Positions 18,221 through 27,355 of a stretch of 64,000 nucleotides of DNA are shown here, piece by piece. Position numbers and translations under genes: made by a program. How positions within the stretch are numbered: position 1 is the first letter of the stretch; every line of letters starts with the position of its first letter. Below the pieces are notes generated by a model. It saw nothing but the letters and a program-made list of their open reading frames with translations, was not told the origin of the DNA and did not search any database. This stretch comes from MPNO01 sp965200535 (lineage in GTDB: Bacteria > Pseudomonadota > Alphaproteobacteria > MPNO01), in NCBI GenBank assembly GCA_965200535.1, contig CBDAUF010000001.1:558001-622000 (forward strand), read 5' to 3'.

Positions 18221-20215
18221 ATGGCTGAACAACCGCCGGGCGCGGAAGGCGCCCGGCCGCCGGACGGGGCGGCACCGCTCCTCGCCAAGCGCAGCGAAGG
18301 CCGCGTCGTCAGGATTTCGACCCATGCGCTGGGTGCCGTCATCACCCTGATTGTCCTGACCTGGGCGATCGAACTCTGGCTCAAGCTCGGTTTCCAGTGG
18401 TTCGACGAACAGGCGCTGGCGGCCTGTTTCGGGCTCACCCTCGCCATAATCTTCATCCGCTATCCGCTTGCCGGCGGGCGGGACCGGCCGTCGGTGCCGT
18501 GGTACGACGCGGTGTTCGCCGTGCTCGCCGTGGTCGCGTCCTCCTATCTGGTATGGATCTACGGCGACATCGAGACCAACCCGTTCGCCATGCGCGGGAC
18601 GATGTTCTGGATCAGCGCCGTCCTGATCCCGCTCATGTGGGAGGCGCTGCGGCGCACCGCGGGCTGGAGCCTGACCGCGGTCCTCTCGGTCTTCCTCGTC
18701 TATGCATTCGTCGGGCATCTCGTCCCCGGTATGCTCCGGGGCTACGAGCAGGACAGCTACCGGCTGGTCGCCGAGCTCGGCGTCACCAATGTCGCCCTGC
18801 TCGGCCTGCCGCTGAAGATCATCGTCCTCACGGTCGTGCTGTTCATCTGGATGGGGCAGCTCCTGCTCCACTCCGGCGCATCCAACTGGTTCACCGACCT
18901 TGCCGCCGCCGCGATGGGGCGGTCGCGCGGCGGCTCGGCGAAGATCGCCGTGGTCGCGTCCGGTCTGTTCGGCTCGATCTCGGGCTCCGCGGTATCGAAC
19001 GTCGCCTCCACCGGGGTGATCACCATCCCGCTGATGCGTCAGGCGGGCTACGACCGGAAGAGCGCCGGCGCAATCGAGGCGGTGGCTTCGACCGGCGGCC
19101 AGATCATGCCGCCGATCATGGGCGCGGCCGCTTTCCTGATGGCCGAACTGCTGGAGCTCGAATACACCGAGATCATCCTCGCCGCCCTCCTGCCGTCGAT
19201 CCTCTACTACCTCGCGGTCTTCGTGCAGGTCGATCTCGAAGCGGCCAAGAACAACATCGCGCCGCTGCCGAAGGAGCGTATTCCACCGATCCTCCGCGTC
19301 CTCAGGGAAGGCTGGTTCTTCGCCCTGCCCTACGCGGTGCTGGTCTACGCCCTCTTCACCCTCAACCTGCCGGCCCAGGAGGCGGCGTTCTGGGCGGCGG
19401 TTTCGGTGGCCGTCGTCAGCATCGTCTTCGGCTACCGGAAGCACCGGATCACCCCGGCCCAACTCTGGGATTCGATCGCCGGCTGCGGCCGCGCGTCGGC
19501 CGACATCGTCGTCATCGGCGCGATGGCCGGCATCATCATCGCCGTGCTCGACCGTACCGGGCTCGGCCAGGCGCTGACGCTCATCCTCGCCGCGGTCGGC
19601 GAAGACAGCCTGTTCCTGCTCCTCGCCCTGACCGCCGCCGTCTCCATCCTGCTCGGCATGGGGATGCCGACCTCGGCGATCTATCTCCTGCTGGCGACCA
19701 TGATTGCGCCGTCGTTGATCAAGCTCGGCATCCACCCGATCGCCGCGCACATGTTCGTGCTCTATTTCGGGCTGATGTCGATGATCACGCCGCCGGTGGC
19801 GATTGCCGCTTTCGCGGCGGCTTCGTTATCCGGCGCGAAACCGATGGAGACCGGGATGACGGCGGTGCGGCTCGGCTGGATCGCCTATGTCATTCCCTTT
19901 GTCTTCGTGCTGTCGCCGGCGCTGATCGGCCAGGGCACGACACTCGAGATCGTGTCCGCTGGGGCGACCGCCGTCGTCGGCGTCTGGATCGCCTCCTGCG
20001 GGTTGATCGGCTACATGTTCTGCCGCCTCGGCGCTTTGGAGCGGCTGCTGACCTTTGCCGCCGGCATCATGCTCCTGTTGCCGGCGCATGCGATTCCCCA
20101 CGGGCTGTGGATCAACGCGGGCGGGCTCGCGCTCGGCGGGGTTCTGGTCGGCAAGGACTATCTCGCACGCAGGCGGACGGGCCCGGGGTCTGCAGGAGGC
20201 GAAACCGCCGCATGA
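18221..20215 (+). CDS. TRAP transporter fused permease subunit (4TM/12TM)
   Basis: A 664-residue membrane protein in which the small and large TRAP permease parts are fused, as usual for TAXI systems. The ATG at 18221 begins MAEQPPGAEG, a soluble leader of about 45 residues. Helices follow from about residue 50 to the C-terminus. Landmarks are SISGSAVSNVASTGVITIPLM, GGQIMPPIMGAAAFLMAE, LGMGMPTSAIYLLLATMIAP and MSMITPPVAIAAFAAAS. It pairs with the TAXI protein upstream. Its stop overlaps the next start (ATGA at 20212-20215), so the amidohydrolase is translated with it and probably acts on the imported solute. Confidence 0.93.
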   Translation: MAEQPPGAEGARPPDGAAPLLAKRSEGRVVRISTHALGAVITLIVLTWAIELWLKLGFQWFDEQALAACFGLTLAIIFIRYPLAGGRDRPSVPWYDAVFAVLAVVASSYLVWIYGDIETNPFAMRGTMFWISAVLIPLMWEALRRTAGWSLTAVLSVFLVYAFVGHLVPGMLRGYEQDSYRLVAELGVTNVALLGLPLKIIVLTVVLFIWMGQLLLHSGASNWFTDLAAAAMGRSRGGSAKIAVVASGLFGSISGSAVSNVASTGVITIPLMRQAGYDRKSAGAIEAVASTGGQIMPPIMGAAAFLMAELLELEYTEIILAALLPSILYYLAVFVQVDLEAAKNNIAPLPKERIPPILRVLREGWFFALPYAVLVYALFTLNLPAQEAAFWAAVSVAVVSIVFGYRKHRITPAQLWDSIAGCGRASADIVVIGAMAGIIIAVLDRTGLGQALTLILAAVGEDSLFLLLALTAAVSILLGMGMPTSAIYLLLATMIAPSLIKLGIHPIAAHMFVLYFGLMSMITPPVAIAAFAAASLSGAKPMETGMTAVRLGWIAYVIPFVFVLSPALIGQGTTLEIVSAGATAVVGVWIASCGLIGYMFCRLGALERLLTFAAGIMLLLPAHAIPHGLWINAGGLALGGVLVGKDYLARRRTGPGSAGGETAA

Positions 20216-21420
20216 CGCTCTACAAATACAACTCCGCCGACAATCACCTCGACCAGCGCTGGATCCCGGCCCGGCTGTGGCAGGACCGGGTCGCCGCGAA
20301 ATTCCGCGAGGACGCGCCCCGGGTGGTCGAGTACGAGGGCGCGCTGTGCTGGAGCTGGGAGGGCAAGATCGTCCGCGGGCGCGACGGCGGCACTGCGGAC
20401 GGTCCCGACAACCGCGCCCTCCTGGACCAGTTTTTCGGCCCGTCGGGTGTGCGTATCCCGGACGGCAGTCTGCCGCCGTCGGATCCCGACCTCCTGCTCG
20501 AGCACATGGACCACGGCAGTGTCTACGGCTATGTCGGCTTCGGCTCGACGCGCAAGTGGGACATCGACGACCCGGCGCTTCGCCACGAGGTGCACCGCGT
20601 CTACAACGACTGGGTGATGGATCTCAACGCCAGGGACCCCGACCGGCTGATGATCCTGCCCATCCTGCCGGTCTTCGACCCCGCCTCGGTGCCGGGGGAG
20701 ATCCGTCGGCTGGCCGCGAAGGGGTGCAAGGCTGCCGAATTCGTACCCTTCGACGGGCTCCACCCCATGTTCCACGCGTGTTGGGAGCCGGTCTGGCAGG
20801 CGTTCGAGGAAACCGGGATGGTGTGCGCCTGCCACATCGGCGGCCATGTGAAGACGACCATCCCCCCGGCCGGCCGCGGCGAGCGGATGGCCTATTTTTC
20901 CTGCGCGCCGTTTTCGCTGTCGCGCCCGATGGCCGACATCGTCTACTGCGGCGCGCTCCAGCGCTATCCGGGGCTGAAGCTGCTGTTCGCCGAGTGCCGC
21001 GCCGGCTGGGTGCCGTTCCTGGTCTACTGGATGGACCGCCAGGCGGAAGAGCGCCCCGGCCTGTTTCGCGATACCGGACTCGCCGAACTGCCGAGCTTCT
21101 ACGTCCGCCGGCAAATGCTGGTCACCTTCGAGGAGGATGCGATCGCGGCCCAGGCGATTTCCCACCCCGACAACATCCTTCGCGATGTCCTCGTCTTCGG
21201 CGCCGACTACCCGCATCCGCAGGGCACCTGGCCCGATCCGTCGCCGATCTTCCATGCGATGTTCAGGGGGCTCGACCCGGCGTTCCGCCACGAAGTCGTT
21301 TACGAGCGCATGCGCCGCTTCTTCGGCCTGGACGGACCGCCGCCCGACCGGGTGGCGACGCCCGCCATGATCGCCGACGACGGCGCCGGCAAGACCCGCA
21401 CCCACGCAGATTACGAGTAG
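20212..21420 (+). CDS. Amidohydrolase family protein (ACMSD-like, amidohydrolase_2)
   Basis: A 402-residue metal-dependent hydrolase/decarboxylase fold. The N-terminal SADNHLDQRWIP corresponds to the SADSHxxEP signature of this subgroup. CACHIGGHV supplies a barrel His, LLFAECRAGWVPFLVYWMD matches the typical AExxxGWxP helix, and VFGADYPHPQGTWP carries the catalytic Asp. The start overlaps the permease stop by four bases. It is likely cytosolic. Such proteins decarboxylate or hydrolyse aromatic or cyclic acids; the substrate here should be related to the TAXI-TRAP ligand (inference). It is convergent with the cupin gene downstream. Confidence 0.88.
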   Translation: MTLYKYNSADNHLDQRWIPARLWQDRVAAKFREDAPRVVEYEGALCWSWEGKIVRGRDGGTADGPDNRALLDQFFGPSGVRIPDGSLPPSDPDLLLEHMDHGSVYGYVGFGSTRKWDIDDPALRHEVHRVYNDWVMDLNARDPDRLMILPILPVFDPASVPGEIRRLAAKGCKAAEFVPFDGLHPMFHACWEPVWQAFEETGMVCACHIGGHVKTTIPPAGRGERMAYFSCAPFSLSRPMADIVYCGALQRYPGLKLLFAECRAGWVPFLVYWMDRQAEERPGLFRDTGLAELPSFYVRRQMLVTFEEDAIAAQAISHPDNILRDVLVFGADYPHPQGTWPDPSPIFHAMFRGLDPAFRHEVVYERMRRFFGLDGPPPDRVATPAMIADDGAGKTRTHADYE

Positions 21421-21459
21421 TTCCGGGCGATCGCCGTTTCGGCCCGGCCCGGCGCGCTC

Positions 21460-22026
21460 CTATTCGGCCGCCTGTTCCGCCGCGACCGCGGCCGTCCGGC
21501 CGCGGGAGGCCAACCGGTCGATTTCCTCGCGATAGATGTCGTCGTCCATGAAACCGATCGGGCCCGGCTGGCCGCTGCCGATCATGATCTGGATCAGCGC
21601 GTCCTTGTCTCCCTCGTTGACGAAGCCGTGCGGAATGCCGGCGGGGCAGAGCGCGACCTCGTAGGGGCCGAGCGTGTTGCCCGCCTGGCGCCCGGTCTCG
21701 TCCTGAAAGAACACGGTGAGTTCGCCTTCCAGAACGAAAAACGCCTCCTCCACCTCGTGGGTGTGGGCCGAGCCTCCCTGGCCCGGCGGCACGATCAACA
21801 TCGACAGCGTGAAACCGCCCGCCGGCAAAGCGTGCGGGTCGGTCTTGCCCGAACCGCCGACGCCGATCAGGCGGAACTGCGCCCGGCGCCGGCCCTCGAT
21901 CCGGGAATCGGCGAACGCGTCCCAATCGGGTTCGAGGTCGCGGTAGCGGACCACCTGCTGCGCCGCCAGGTCGTCTATCGTCGTGTCCCTGTATGCGGCC
22001 GGGATCTCGTGCCTGACGCGCTGCAT
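21460..22026 (-). CDS. Cupin domain-containing protein
   Basis: A 188-residue single-domain cupin. The ATG at 22026 (MQRVRHEIPAAY) has GGAGAGA about six bases upstream; an earlier in-frame ATG at 22047 lacks this. Cupin motif 1 is HTHEVEEAFFVLEGELTVFF, with two His and one Glu metal ligands; motif 2 is CPAGIPHGFVN with the last His. The N-terminal half (RYRDLEPDWDAFADSRIEG) is shared with the cupin at 48609, which is clearly a paralog. No enzymatic function is assigned. A RidA-like gene lies upstream on the same strand, 75 bases away. Confidence 0.85.
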   Translation of the reverse strand: MQRVRHEIPAAYRDTTIDDLAAQQVVRYRDLEPDWDAFADSRIEGRRRAQFRLIGVGGSGKTDPHALPAGGFTLSMLIVPPGQGGSAHTHEVEEAFFVLEGELTVFFQDETGRQAGNTLGPYEVALCPAGIPHGFVNEGDKDALIQIMIGSGQPGPIGFMDDDIYREEIDRLASRGRTAAVAAEQAAE

Positions 22027-22074
22027 GTTCGTCTCTCCGTCAGCCATAGGTTCAACGGCCGGGATCGTGGCCCA

Positions 22075-22098
22075 GCCGGCCGGGGCTTGCAAGCCGGC
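22075..22098 (-). repeat. Inverted repeat between ridA-like and cupin genes
   Basis: GCCGGC at 22075-22080 pairs with GCCGGC at 22093-22098, around a perfect palindrome GGCTTGCAAGCC (22084-22095) that partly overlaps the right arm. It lies between the end of the RidA-like gene and the cupin start. It could be an operator or a message-processing hairpin; nothing more can be said. Confidence 0.4.
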
Positions 22099-22101
22099 CG
22101 A

Positions 22102-22578
22102 TCACGGGGAATCCACCCGCATCTGCGCCTCGACCTCGATGGCGACGCCGAAGGGCATGCCCGCAACGCCGACCGCTGTCCTCGCGTGACGGCCGGCATC
22201 GCCGAAGATCTCGATCAGCAGTTCCGAGGCGCCGTTCAGGGTCTCGGCAATCTGGGTGAAGTCGGGGTCGATATTGATGAAGCCGCGCACATTGACGATC
22301 TCGCGCACCCGGTCGAGGTCGCCGCCGAGCGCCTTGCGCGCATGGGCGAGCACATTGAGCGCGCTCAGCCTCGCCGCCGCCCGGCCCTCCTCGAGCGAAA
22401 ACTCGCGCCCGACCTTGCCGACATAGCGGATCTCGCCGTCGAGGCGGGGCACCGCACCCGACACGTACATCCAGTCGCCCGAGATCTTGGCGGTGAGAAT
22501 CTTCGCCGCCGTGGGCGCTCCCGCCTCCGGCAACTCGATCCCGAGCGCCGCCAGCCGCGCCTCTATCCGCCCCGCCAT
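22102..22578 (-). CDS. RidA family protein (YjgF/YER057c/UK114-like)
   Basis: A 158-residue protein of the RidA superfamily. The ATG at 22578 follows GGAGGA. The family Arg that contacts substrate lies in EIVNVRGFINIDPDFTQ, and the C-terminal signature is RTAVGVAGMPFGVAIEVEAQM. RidA hydrolyses reactive enamine/imine intermediates from amino-acid metabolism. The longer N-terminus (AGRIEARLAALGIELPEAG) marks the ~155-residue subgroup common in alphaproteobacteria, rather than the classical 130-residue RidA. Its exact imine substrate is unknown. It is divergent from fhs, with 155 bases between. Confidence 0.88.
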   Translation of the reverse strand: MAGRIEARLAALGIELPEAGAPTAAKILTAKISGDWMYVSGAVPRLDGEIRYVGKVGREFSLEEGRAAARLSALNVLAHARKALGGDLDRVREIVNVRGFINIDPDFTQIAETLNGASELLIEIFGDAGRHARTAVGVAGMPFGVAIEVEAQMRVDSP

Positions 22579-22733
22579 GCCATCCTCCGCCGTTCCGCTG
22601 CCGCGCCGCCCGCCCCGCCGGCGCCCGGGAGCCATTGTGCCAGACCGATGCCGGCCGCGGGCGGGCTTTTTCGCACCGCCCGGCGTCCCTAATATCCGGG
22701 GCGCACCGATTACGGCACGACTGGCGAGGCACG

Positions 22734-24428
22734 ATGAGCAACAACATGGGCAGCGAGGTCAAATCCGACCTCGAGATCGCGCGCGCGGCCAGCCTTGCGG
22801 AAATCACCGAGATCACCGGTTCGCTCGACATTCCGGACGATGCGGTCTATCGCTTCGGCCCGCACAAGGCGAAGGTCTCGCTCGACTACATCGACACCCT
22901 TTCCGACAGGCCGGCCGGCAAGCTGATCCTGGTCACCGGGATGACGCCGACCCCGGCCGGCGAGGGCAAGACGACCACCACTGTCGGGCTTGGCGATGCG
23001 CTGAATGCGATCGGCAAGCGGGCTGCGATCTGCCTGCGCGAGCCCAGCCTCGGGCCGTGCTTCGGCGTCAAGGGCGGGGCGGCCGGCGGCGGTTATGCCC
23101 AGGTCGTGCCGATGGAGGACATCAACCTCCATTTCACCGGGGATTTCCACGCCATCGGCTCGGCCCACAACCTGCTGGCGGCGCTGCTCGACAACCACAT
23201 CTACTGGGGCAACGCGCTCGGCATCGACTCCCGGCGGATCGCGTGGCGCCGGGTGGTCGATCTCAACGACCGGGCGCTGCGCTCCATCGTCGGCTCGCTC
23301 GGCGGCGTCGCCAACGGCTTCCCGCGCGAGGACGGGTTCGACATCACCGTTGCCTCGGAAGTGATGGCGGTGTTCTGCCTCGCAGAGAGCCTCGCCGACC
23401 TCAAGGAGCGCCTCGGCAACATCGTCGTCGCCGAGACCCGGGCCCGGGAACCGGTCTTCGCCCGCGACCTCATGGCGCCCGGTCCGATGACCGCGCTGCT
23501 GAAGGAGGCGATCCTGCCCAACATGGTGCAGACGCTCGAGAAGACGCCGGCTTTCGTCCATGGCGGGCCGTTCGCCAACATCGCTCACGGATGCAATTCG
23601 GTGACCGCAACGCGGACTGCCCTCAGACTCGCCGATTACACGGTGACCGAGGCGGGGTTCGGCTCCGACCTCGGCGGCGAGAAGTTCATCGACATCAAGT
23701 GCCGCAAAGCCGGTCTCGAGCCCGATGCGGTGGTGCTGGTCGCCACGGTGCGCGCGCTCAAGATGCATGGCGGGGTCGCCCGCGACGCGCTCGGCGCGGA
23801 GAATGTCGCGGCGGTCCACAAGGGCGTCGCCAATCTCGAGCGCCATATCGAGAACATCCGAGGTTTCGGCGTGCCGGTCGTCGTGGCGCTCAACCACTTC
23901 AACGCGGACACCGCCGCCGAGGTCGCGGTGGTGTCCGAGACCTGCGCCGCGCACGGGGTGGAGGCGGTCGACTGCACCCATTGGGGCGAGGGCAGCGCCG
24001 GCGCCGTGGCGCTGGCGGAAAAGGTGGTCGCCGCGGCCGAGGCCCCGAACGACGGGTTCCGCCTCCTCTACCCCGACGAGATGCCGCTGTGGGAGAAGAT
24101 CGAGACCATTGCGCGCCGCATCTATCGGGCCGGTTCCATCAGCGCGCCGGACCGGGTCAGGCGGCAGATCGAGGGCTATCAGAAGGACGGCTACGGCACC
24201 CTTCCGGTATGCATGGCCAAGACCCCGCTCAGCTTCTCGGCCGATCCCGCACTCCGCGGTGCGCCGGAGGGCCACGATCTCAATGTGCGCGAGGTGCGGC
24301 TGGCAAACGGGGCGGGCTTCGTGATCGCCGTCTGCGGCGACATCATGACCATGCCCGGGCTGCCGCGGGTGCCGGCGGCGAATAACATCACGGTCAACGA
24401 CCGGGGCGAGATCGAGGGGCTGTTCTGA
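22734..24428 (+). CDS. fhs: Formate--tetrahydrofolate ligase
   Basis: A 564-residue enzyme that makes 10-formyl-tetrahydrofolate from formate, THF and ATP. The P-loop-like TPAGEGKTTTTVGLGDAL, the formate-site segment EPSLGPCFGVKGGAAGGGYA and VPMEDINLHFTGDFHAIG are all intact, as is the C-terminal GDIMTMPGLPRVPAANNI. The length matches the family (about 555 residues). The ATG at 22734 begins MSNNMGSEVKSDLEIA; the longer open frame upstream is not homologous. It supplies one-carbon units or oxidises/assimilates formate. A small RHH gene follows after four bases. Confidence 0.97.
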   Translation: MSNNMGSEVKSDLEIARAASLAEITEITGSLDIPDDAVYRFGPHKAKVSLDYIDTLSDRPAGKLILVTGMTPTPAGEGKTTTTVGLGDALNAIGKRAAICLREPSLGPCFGVKGGAAGGGYAQVVPMEDINLHFTGDFHAIGSAHNLLAALLDNHIYWGNALGIDSRRIAWRRVVDLNDRALRSIVGSLGGVANGFPREDGFDITVASEVMAVFCLAESLADLKERLGNIVVAETRAREPVFARDLMAPGPMTALLKEAILPNMVQTLEKTPAFVHGGPFANIAHGCNSVTATRTALRLADYTVTEAGFGSDLGGEKFIDIKCRKAGLEPDAVVLVATVRALKMHGGVARDALGAENVAAVHKGVANLERHIENIRGFGVPVVVALNHFNADTAAEVAVVSETCAAHGVEAVDCTHWGEGSAGAVALAEKVVAAAEAPNDGFRLLYPDEMPLWEKIETIARRIYRAGSISAPDRVRRQIEGYQKDGYGTLPVCMAKTPLSFSADPALRGAPEGHDLNVREVRLANGAGFVIAVCGDIMTMPGLPRVPAANNITVNDRGEIEGLF

Positions 24429-24432
24429 GCCC

Positions 24433-24693
24433 ATGCCGCGGGGAACGGAGATGACGGCGGACGCCGCGCGCTCCGGTCTGCGACGGCGGACCCTGATCGT
24501 ATCGGGCCACCGGACCAGCGTCGCGCTCGAGCCCGCGTTCTGGCGGGAGATCTCCGCCATCGCCGGGGCGCGCAACCAGACCGTGGCGGCGTTGATCAGC
24601 GAGATCGATGCCGCGCGGCCGGGCAGCCTAGCCTCGGCAATCCGCGTCTACGTCGTCGAGCAGTTGCGCGCCGCCTCCGCGCCTGCGGGATGA
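24433..24693 (+). CDS. Ribbon-helix-helix domain protein
   Basis: An 86-residue (or 80 from ATG 24451) protein. The core RTLIVSGHRTSVALEPAFWREI is the strand and first helix of an RHH fold, followed by a second helix, NQTVAALISEIDA. This matches the RHH_4-type domain widespread in alphaproteobacteria, presumed to bind DNA as a dimer. GGGGA lies six bases before ATG 24451, so that shorter start is also plausible. It is coupled to fhs with a four-base gap. There is no toxin partner, so I do not regard it as an antitoxin. Confidence 0.8.
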   Translation: MPRGTEMTADAARSGLRRRTLIVSGHRTSVALEPAFWREISAIAGARNQTVAALISEIDAARPGSLASAIRVYVVEQLRAASAPAG

Positions 24694-24702
24694 CCGTGCG
24701 GC

Positions 24703-26421
24703 TCAGTTGCCGAGCCGGCTGAACGCCCATTTGATCGTCGCCGCGCCGTTCGACACGGCGCCGGTGATGACGATCTGCTGGGTGCGCCGAGGCCGGCGGT
24801 GGAAGCCGAGATAGACGCTTTCCTGCAGGCCGACGACCCCACCCTCGGCGCGAAACCGCCAGCCTTCCCCGTCGCGCAGCCGGAGCAGCACCGATGCCTC
24901 GTTCTGCGCCATCGAAGCGCTGACCGAAGGGTGAAGATGGAAACGGGCTGCGAAACGGTGCTGACGACGGCTCGATATGCTGTCCTCGCCGCGGAGATTC
25001 GATCCGCTCGCCGACAGGTAGAGCCGGCGCCGGTGAGCGAGGCCGGGGATCCCGCCATAGGAATCGATCGCCGCGTCGAGCCATAGATTGCCTTCGTCCT
25101 CGTGGCGGTCGGCCTCGACGACGCGCGGGCGGGCCGCGATCAGGTCGCCGGGCAGCACGCCGGCCGAGTTGCGGTCGTCGATCGCAACCGTCGAGTGGGC
25201 CGCGGTGGCGCGCTGGGCGTAACGCCAGTCCTCGCTCGCGCCCGAATAGGCCCCGCAGTTGACGATCATTCGCTGACGGCCGACGCTCATCTCGAAGCTC
25301 AGGGTGCCGGCGTGGGCGTGCTGGTCGAAGCCCGGCGGCGGCACCGGGCCCGCGTCCATCAGCACCAGCGTGCGGTCGGCTTCGAGACGTTGGAAATCCG
25401 TATCCTGGGGTGCCTCGTCGATCGGGTCGTCGCACGCCTTGGCCCGGTCGAGCACCAGGTCGATCAGCCAATTCCGTTCCTCGTCGCTGTCGTTGAACAG
25501 GGACAACCGGCCATCGCCGTGGCGCATCCGGCGCAGCCCCTCCGCCATCCGGGCGATCGCCGAGTCGACCGGCCGCGGTGGGTCTATCCCGGAATCGTAC
25601 AGCACCCCGTGCAGTTCGAGCAGGCGCTGAAGTATCCGCAGTTGCCGCAACGGGCTCCGCGCAACATGGGTTCCGTCGGTCGAGACCTGGGCGAAGATCT
25701 CGGCGCTCAGCATGTCCAGCCAACGCGGCACATTGCGCGCCTGCGCGGGCAGGCATATCCCGGCGAGGACCAGAGCCGAGAGCACATCGATCCTGTCGAC
25801 CCCGGAATCCAGCATCCGGGCCACGCGGCTGAGATGTTTTGCGTGCCGGATCAGGCTGCCCAGAAACGGTTTGGCGTCGAGCGGTTCATCGACGGGATAG
25901 AGATACTCCGCCGTCATCAGCCAGCTCGTCAGCCGCTCCGCCACGACATCGGGCCGCCAGGTCAGCGGGCGCCAGCGATCTTCCCGCGCGAGCCATTCGG
26001 CGACCAGATTCCGACCGTGTTCGCGCGCCGCCTTGCTGCCCACCGCGCGCAGGTCGCGCAGCCAGCCGAACCCGTGCATCTCCGCCGTCCAGGCCGGCGT
26101 CGCGTCCTTCGCCCGCCAGGGATTCTCCGGTGCGATCTCCGAACGGCCGGCAAAGACATACTCGTCCCTGAGCATGGCGGAGCCGCGCCGCGCATCGCCG
26201 AGCCAGACTTCCCCGGGCGCGTAGTCAAGACCCTGCCCGTACCGCCCGCCAAGCGTGCGCCGGTAGAAAAATCCGTTGAACCAGATGGTCGCCAGGGCGT
26301 AGGCAATGCGCCGCGTCGTCATCCGGGCGAGCCGGTGACGCGCCACCTGGAGCCTCTGGCGCGGCCGCTTGCGCACCGGTCGGACGGCGGCCCGGACCGG
26401 AACTGCGCCGCCGTCAGGCAT
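24703..26421 (-). CDS. Heparinase II/III family protein
   Basis: A 572-residue protein. The N-terminal half is helical (toroid-like, with LTSWLMTAEYLYPVDEP). The C-terminal half is the beta-rich heparinase II/III domain: HAHAGTLSFEMSVGRQRM, the catalytic-region His followed by a strand, then IVNCGAYSG and TAAHSTVAIDDRNSAGV. I place the start at the ATG at 26421, overlapping the end of rpe by eight bases; the frame is open further upstream but only as rpe antisense-frame sequence. No signal peptide is seen. This gene follows rpe in many alphaproteobacteria. Its polysaccharide substrate, if any, is unknown. Confidence 0.88.
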   Translation of the reverse strand: MPDGGAVPVRAAVRPVRKRPRQRLQVARHRLARMTTRRIAYALATIWFNGFFYRRTLGGRYGQGLDYAPGEVWLGDARRGSAMLRDEYVFAGRSEIAPENPWRAKDATPAWTAEMHGFGWLRDLRAVGSKAAREHGRNLVAEWLAREDRWRPLTWRPDVVAERLTSWLMTAEYLYPVDEPLDAKPFLGSLIRHAKHLSRVARMLDSGVDRIDVLSALVLAGICLPAQARNVPRWLDMLSAEIFAQVSTDGTHVARSPLRQLRILQRLLELHGVLYDSGIDPPRPVDSAIARMAEGLRRMRHGDGRLSLFNDSDEERNWLIDLVLDRAKACDDPIDEAPQDTDFQRLEADRTLVLMDAGPVPPPGFDQHAHAGTLSFEMSVGRQRMIVNCGAYSGASEDWRYAQRATAAHSTVAIDDRNSAGVLPGDLIAARPRVVEADRHEDEGNLWLDAAIDSYGGIPGLAHRRRLYLSASGSNLRGEDSISSRRQHRFAARFHLHPSVSASMAQNEASVLLRLRDGEGWRFRAEGGVVGLQESVYLGFHRRPRRTQQIVITGAVSNGAATIKWAFSRLGN

Positions 26422-27079
26422 CGCCGCGCAGGCGGCGGATATTGTCCGCATACGCCTCTTCGCCGCCGGCAAAGGCCGCGGTGCCGGCCACCAGGATGTC
26501 GGCGCCCGCCTCCGACGCGCGCCGCCCTGTCTCCGCGTTGATCCCGCCGTCCACTTCCAGCGCGATGCTCCGTCCGCTCTCGTCGATCATCCGCCGCAGC
26601 GCGGCCAGCTTGTCGAGTTGACTGGCGATGAATGACTGGCCGCCGAACCCCGGATTGACGCTCATCACCAGAACGAGATCGACCGCATCGAGCACGGGCG
26701 CAACCGCGTCCGCCGAAGTCGACGGGTTGAGCGAGACGCCGGCCTCGCAGCCGTGTTCGCGGATCAGCCCGAGGCTGCGGTGAAGATGCGGCCCGGCTTC
26801 CGCATGGACGGTGATGATGTCCGCTCCGGCCGCGGCAAAAGCCGGGATGAAGGGGTCGACCGGCGCGATCATCAGGTGAACATCGAAGGGCAGGTCCGAG
26901 TGCGGCTTGAGAGCGCCCACCACGCCGGGGCCGATGGTGATGTTAGGAACGAAGTGGCCGTCCATGACGTCGATGTGGATCAGATCGGCGCCGGCACGGG
27001 TAACGGCGCGCAGTTCTGCACCCAGCCTGGCGAAGTCAGCCGAGAGGATCGACGGAGCAATTCTGACGGCGCTGGGCAC
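26414..27079 (-). CDS. rpe: Ribulose-phosphate 3-epimerase
   Basis: A 221-residue TIM barrel interconverting ribulose 5-phosphate and xylulose 5-phosphate in the pentose-phosphate and Calvin cycles. Signatures are APSILSADFARLGAEL, DLIHIDVMDGHFVPNITIGP (metal-binding His and Asp), MSVNPGFGGQSFI and the second catalytic Asp in LEVDGGINAETG. The length is standard. It overlaps the heparinase-family gene by eight bases. The upstream rsmB is 276 bases away, with a hairpin between, so rpe may have its own promoter. Confidence 0.96.
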   Translation of the reverse strand: MPSAVRIAPSILSADFARLGAELRAVTRAGADLIHIDVMDGHFVPNITIGPGVVGALKPHSDLPFDVHLMIAPVDPFIPAFAAAGADIITVHAEAGPHLHRSLGLIREHGCEAGVSLNPSTSADAVAPVLDAVDLVLVMSVNPGFGGQSFIASQLDKLAALRRMIDESGRSIALEVDGGINAETGRRASEAGADILVAGTAAFAGGEEAYADNIRRLRGDA

Positions 27080-27183
27080 GCCGACTAGGTAACAGCTTCG
27101 CCGCCTCGCCGCAACAGAATAGCCCTAGCGGCCCGCGTTTCGAGCGCCGCCGGGATAGGTTCCCCCTTCGCCGCCTGCCCCCT

Positions 27184-27210
27184 CGGAGACCGCCGCGCAG
27201 GCGGTCTCCG
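27184..27210 (-). terminator. Strong hairpin between rsmB and rpe
   Basis: A perfect 11-base stem: CGGAGACCGCC (27184-27194) with GGCGGTCTCCG (27200-27210), loop GCGCA. It lies 146 bases past the rsmB stop and about 105 bases before the rpe start. No T tract follows on the minus strand, so termination would be Rho-assisted or only partial. The symmetric, isolated placement would also fit a protein-binding operator. Confidence 0.45.
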
Positions 27211-27355
27211 ACCGGGACCCGGAGAACACCATCGTCGTTGGAAGGAACGCCCGGGCGCCTGCTCGAGCCGGTCTTCGGGATCGACGATAGCGCGATCGGA
27301 TCCTGGCCGGCCCGCGCAGCCTGCCGTCATTCGGGATTGCTGCATCGGGGTCGCG

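Noticed and set aside
18397..21420. A 1,007-codon plus-strand frame over the TRAP permease
   Set aside because: Most of it is an alternative frame of the permease. Only its last part, from 20212, is a real gene (amidohydrolase).
24433..24693. Antitoxin of a toxin-antitoxin pair
   Set aside because: The RHH protein has no small partner gene on either side and is coupled to fhs.
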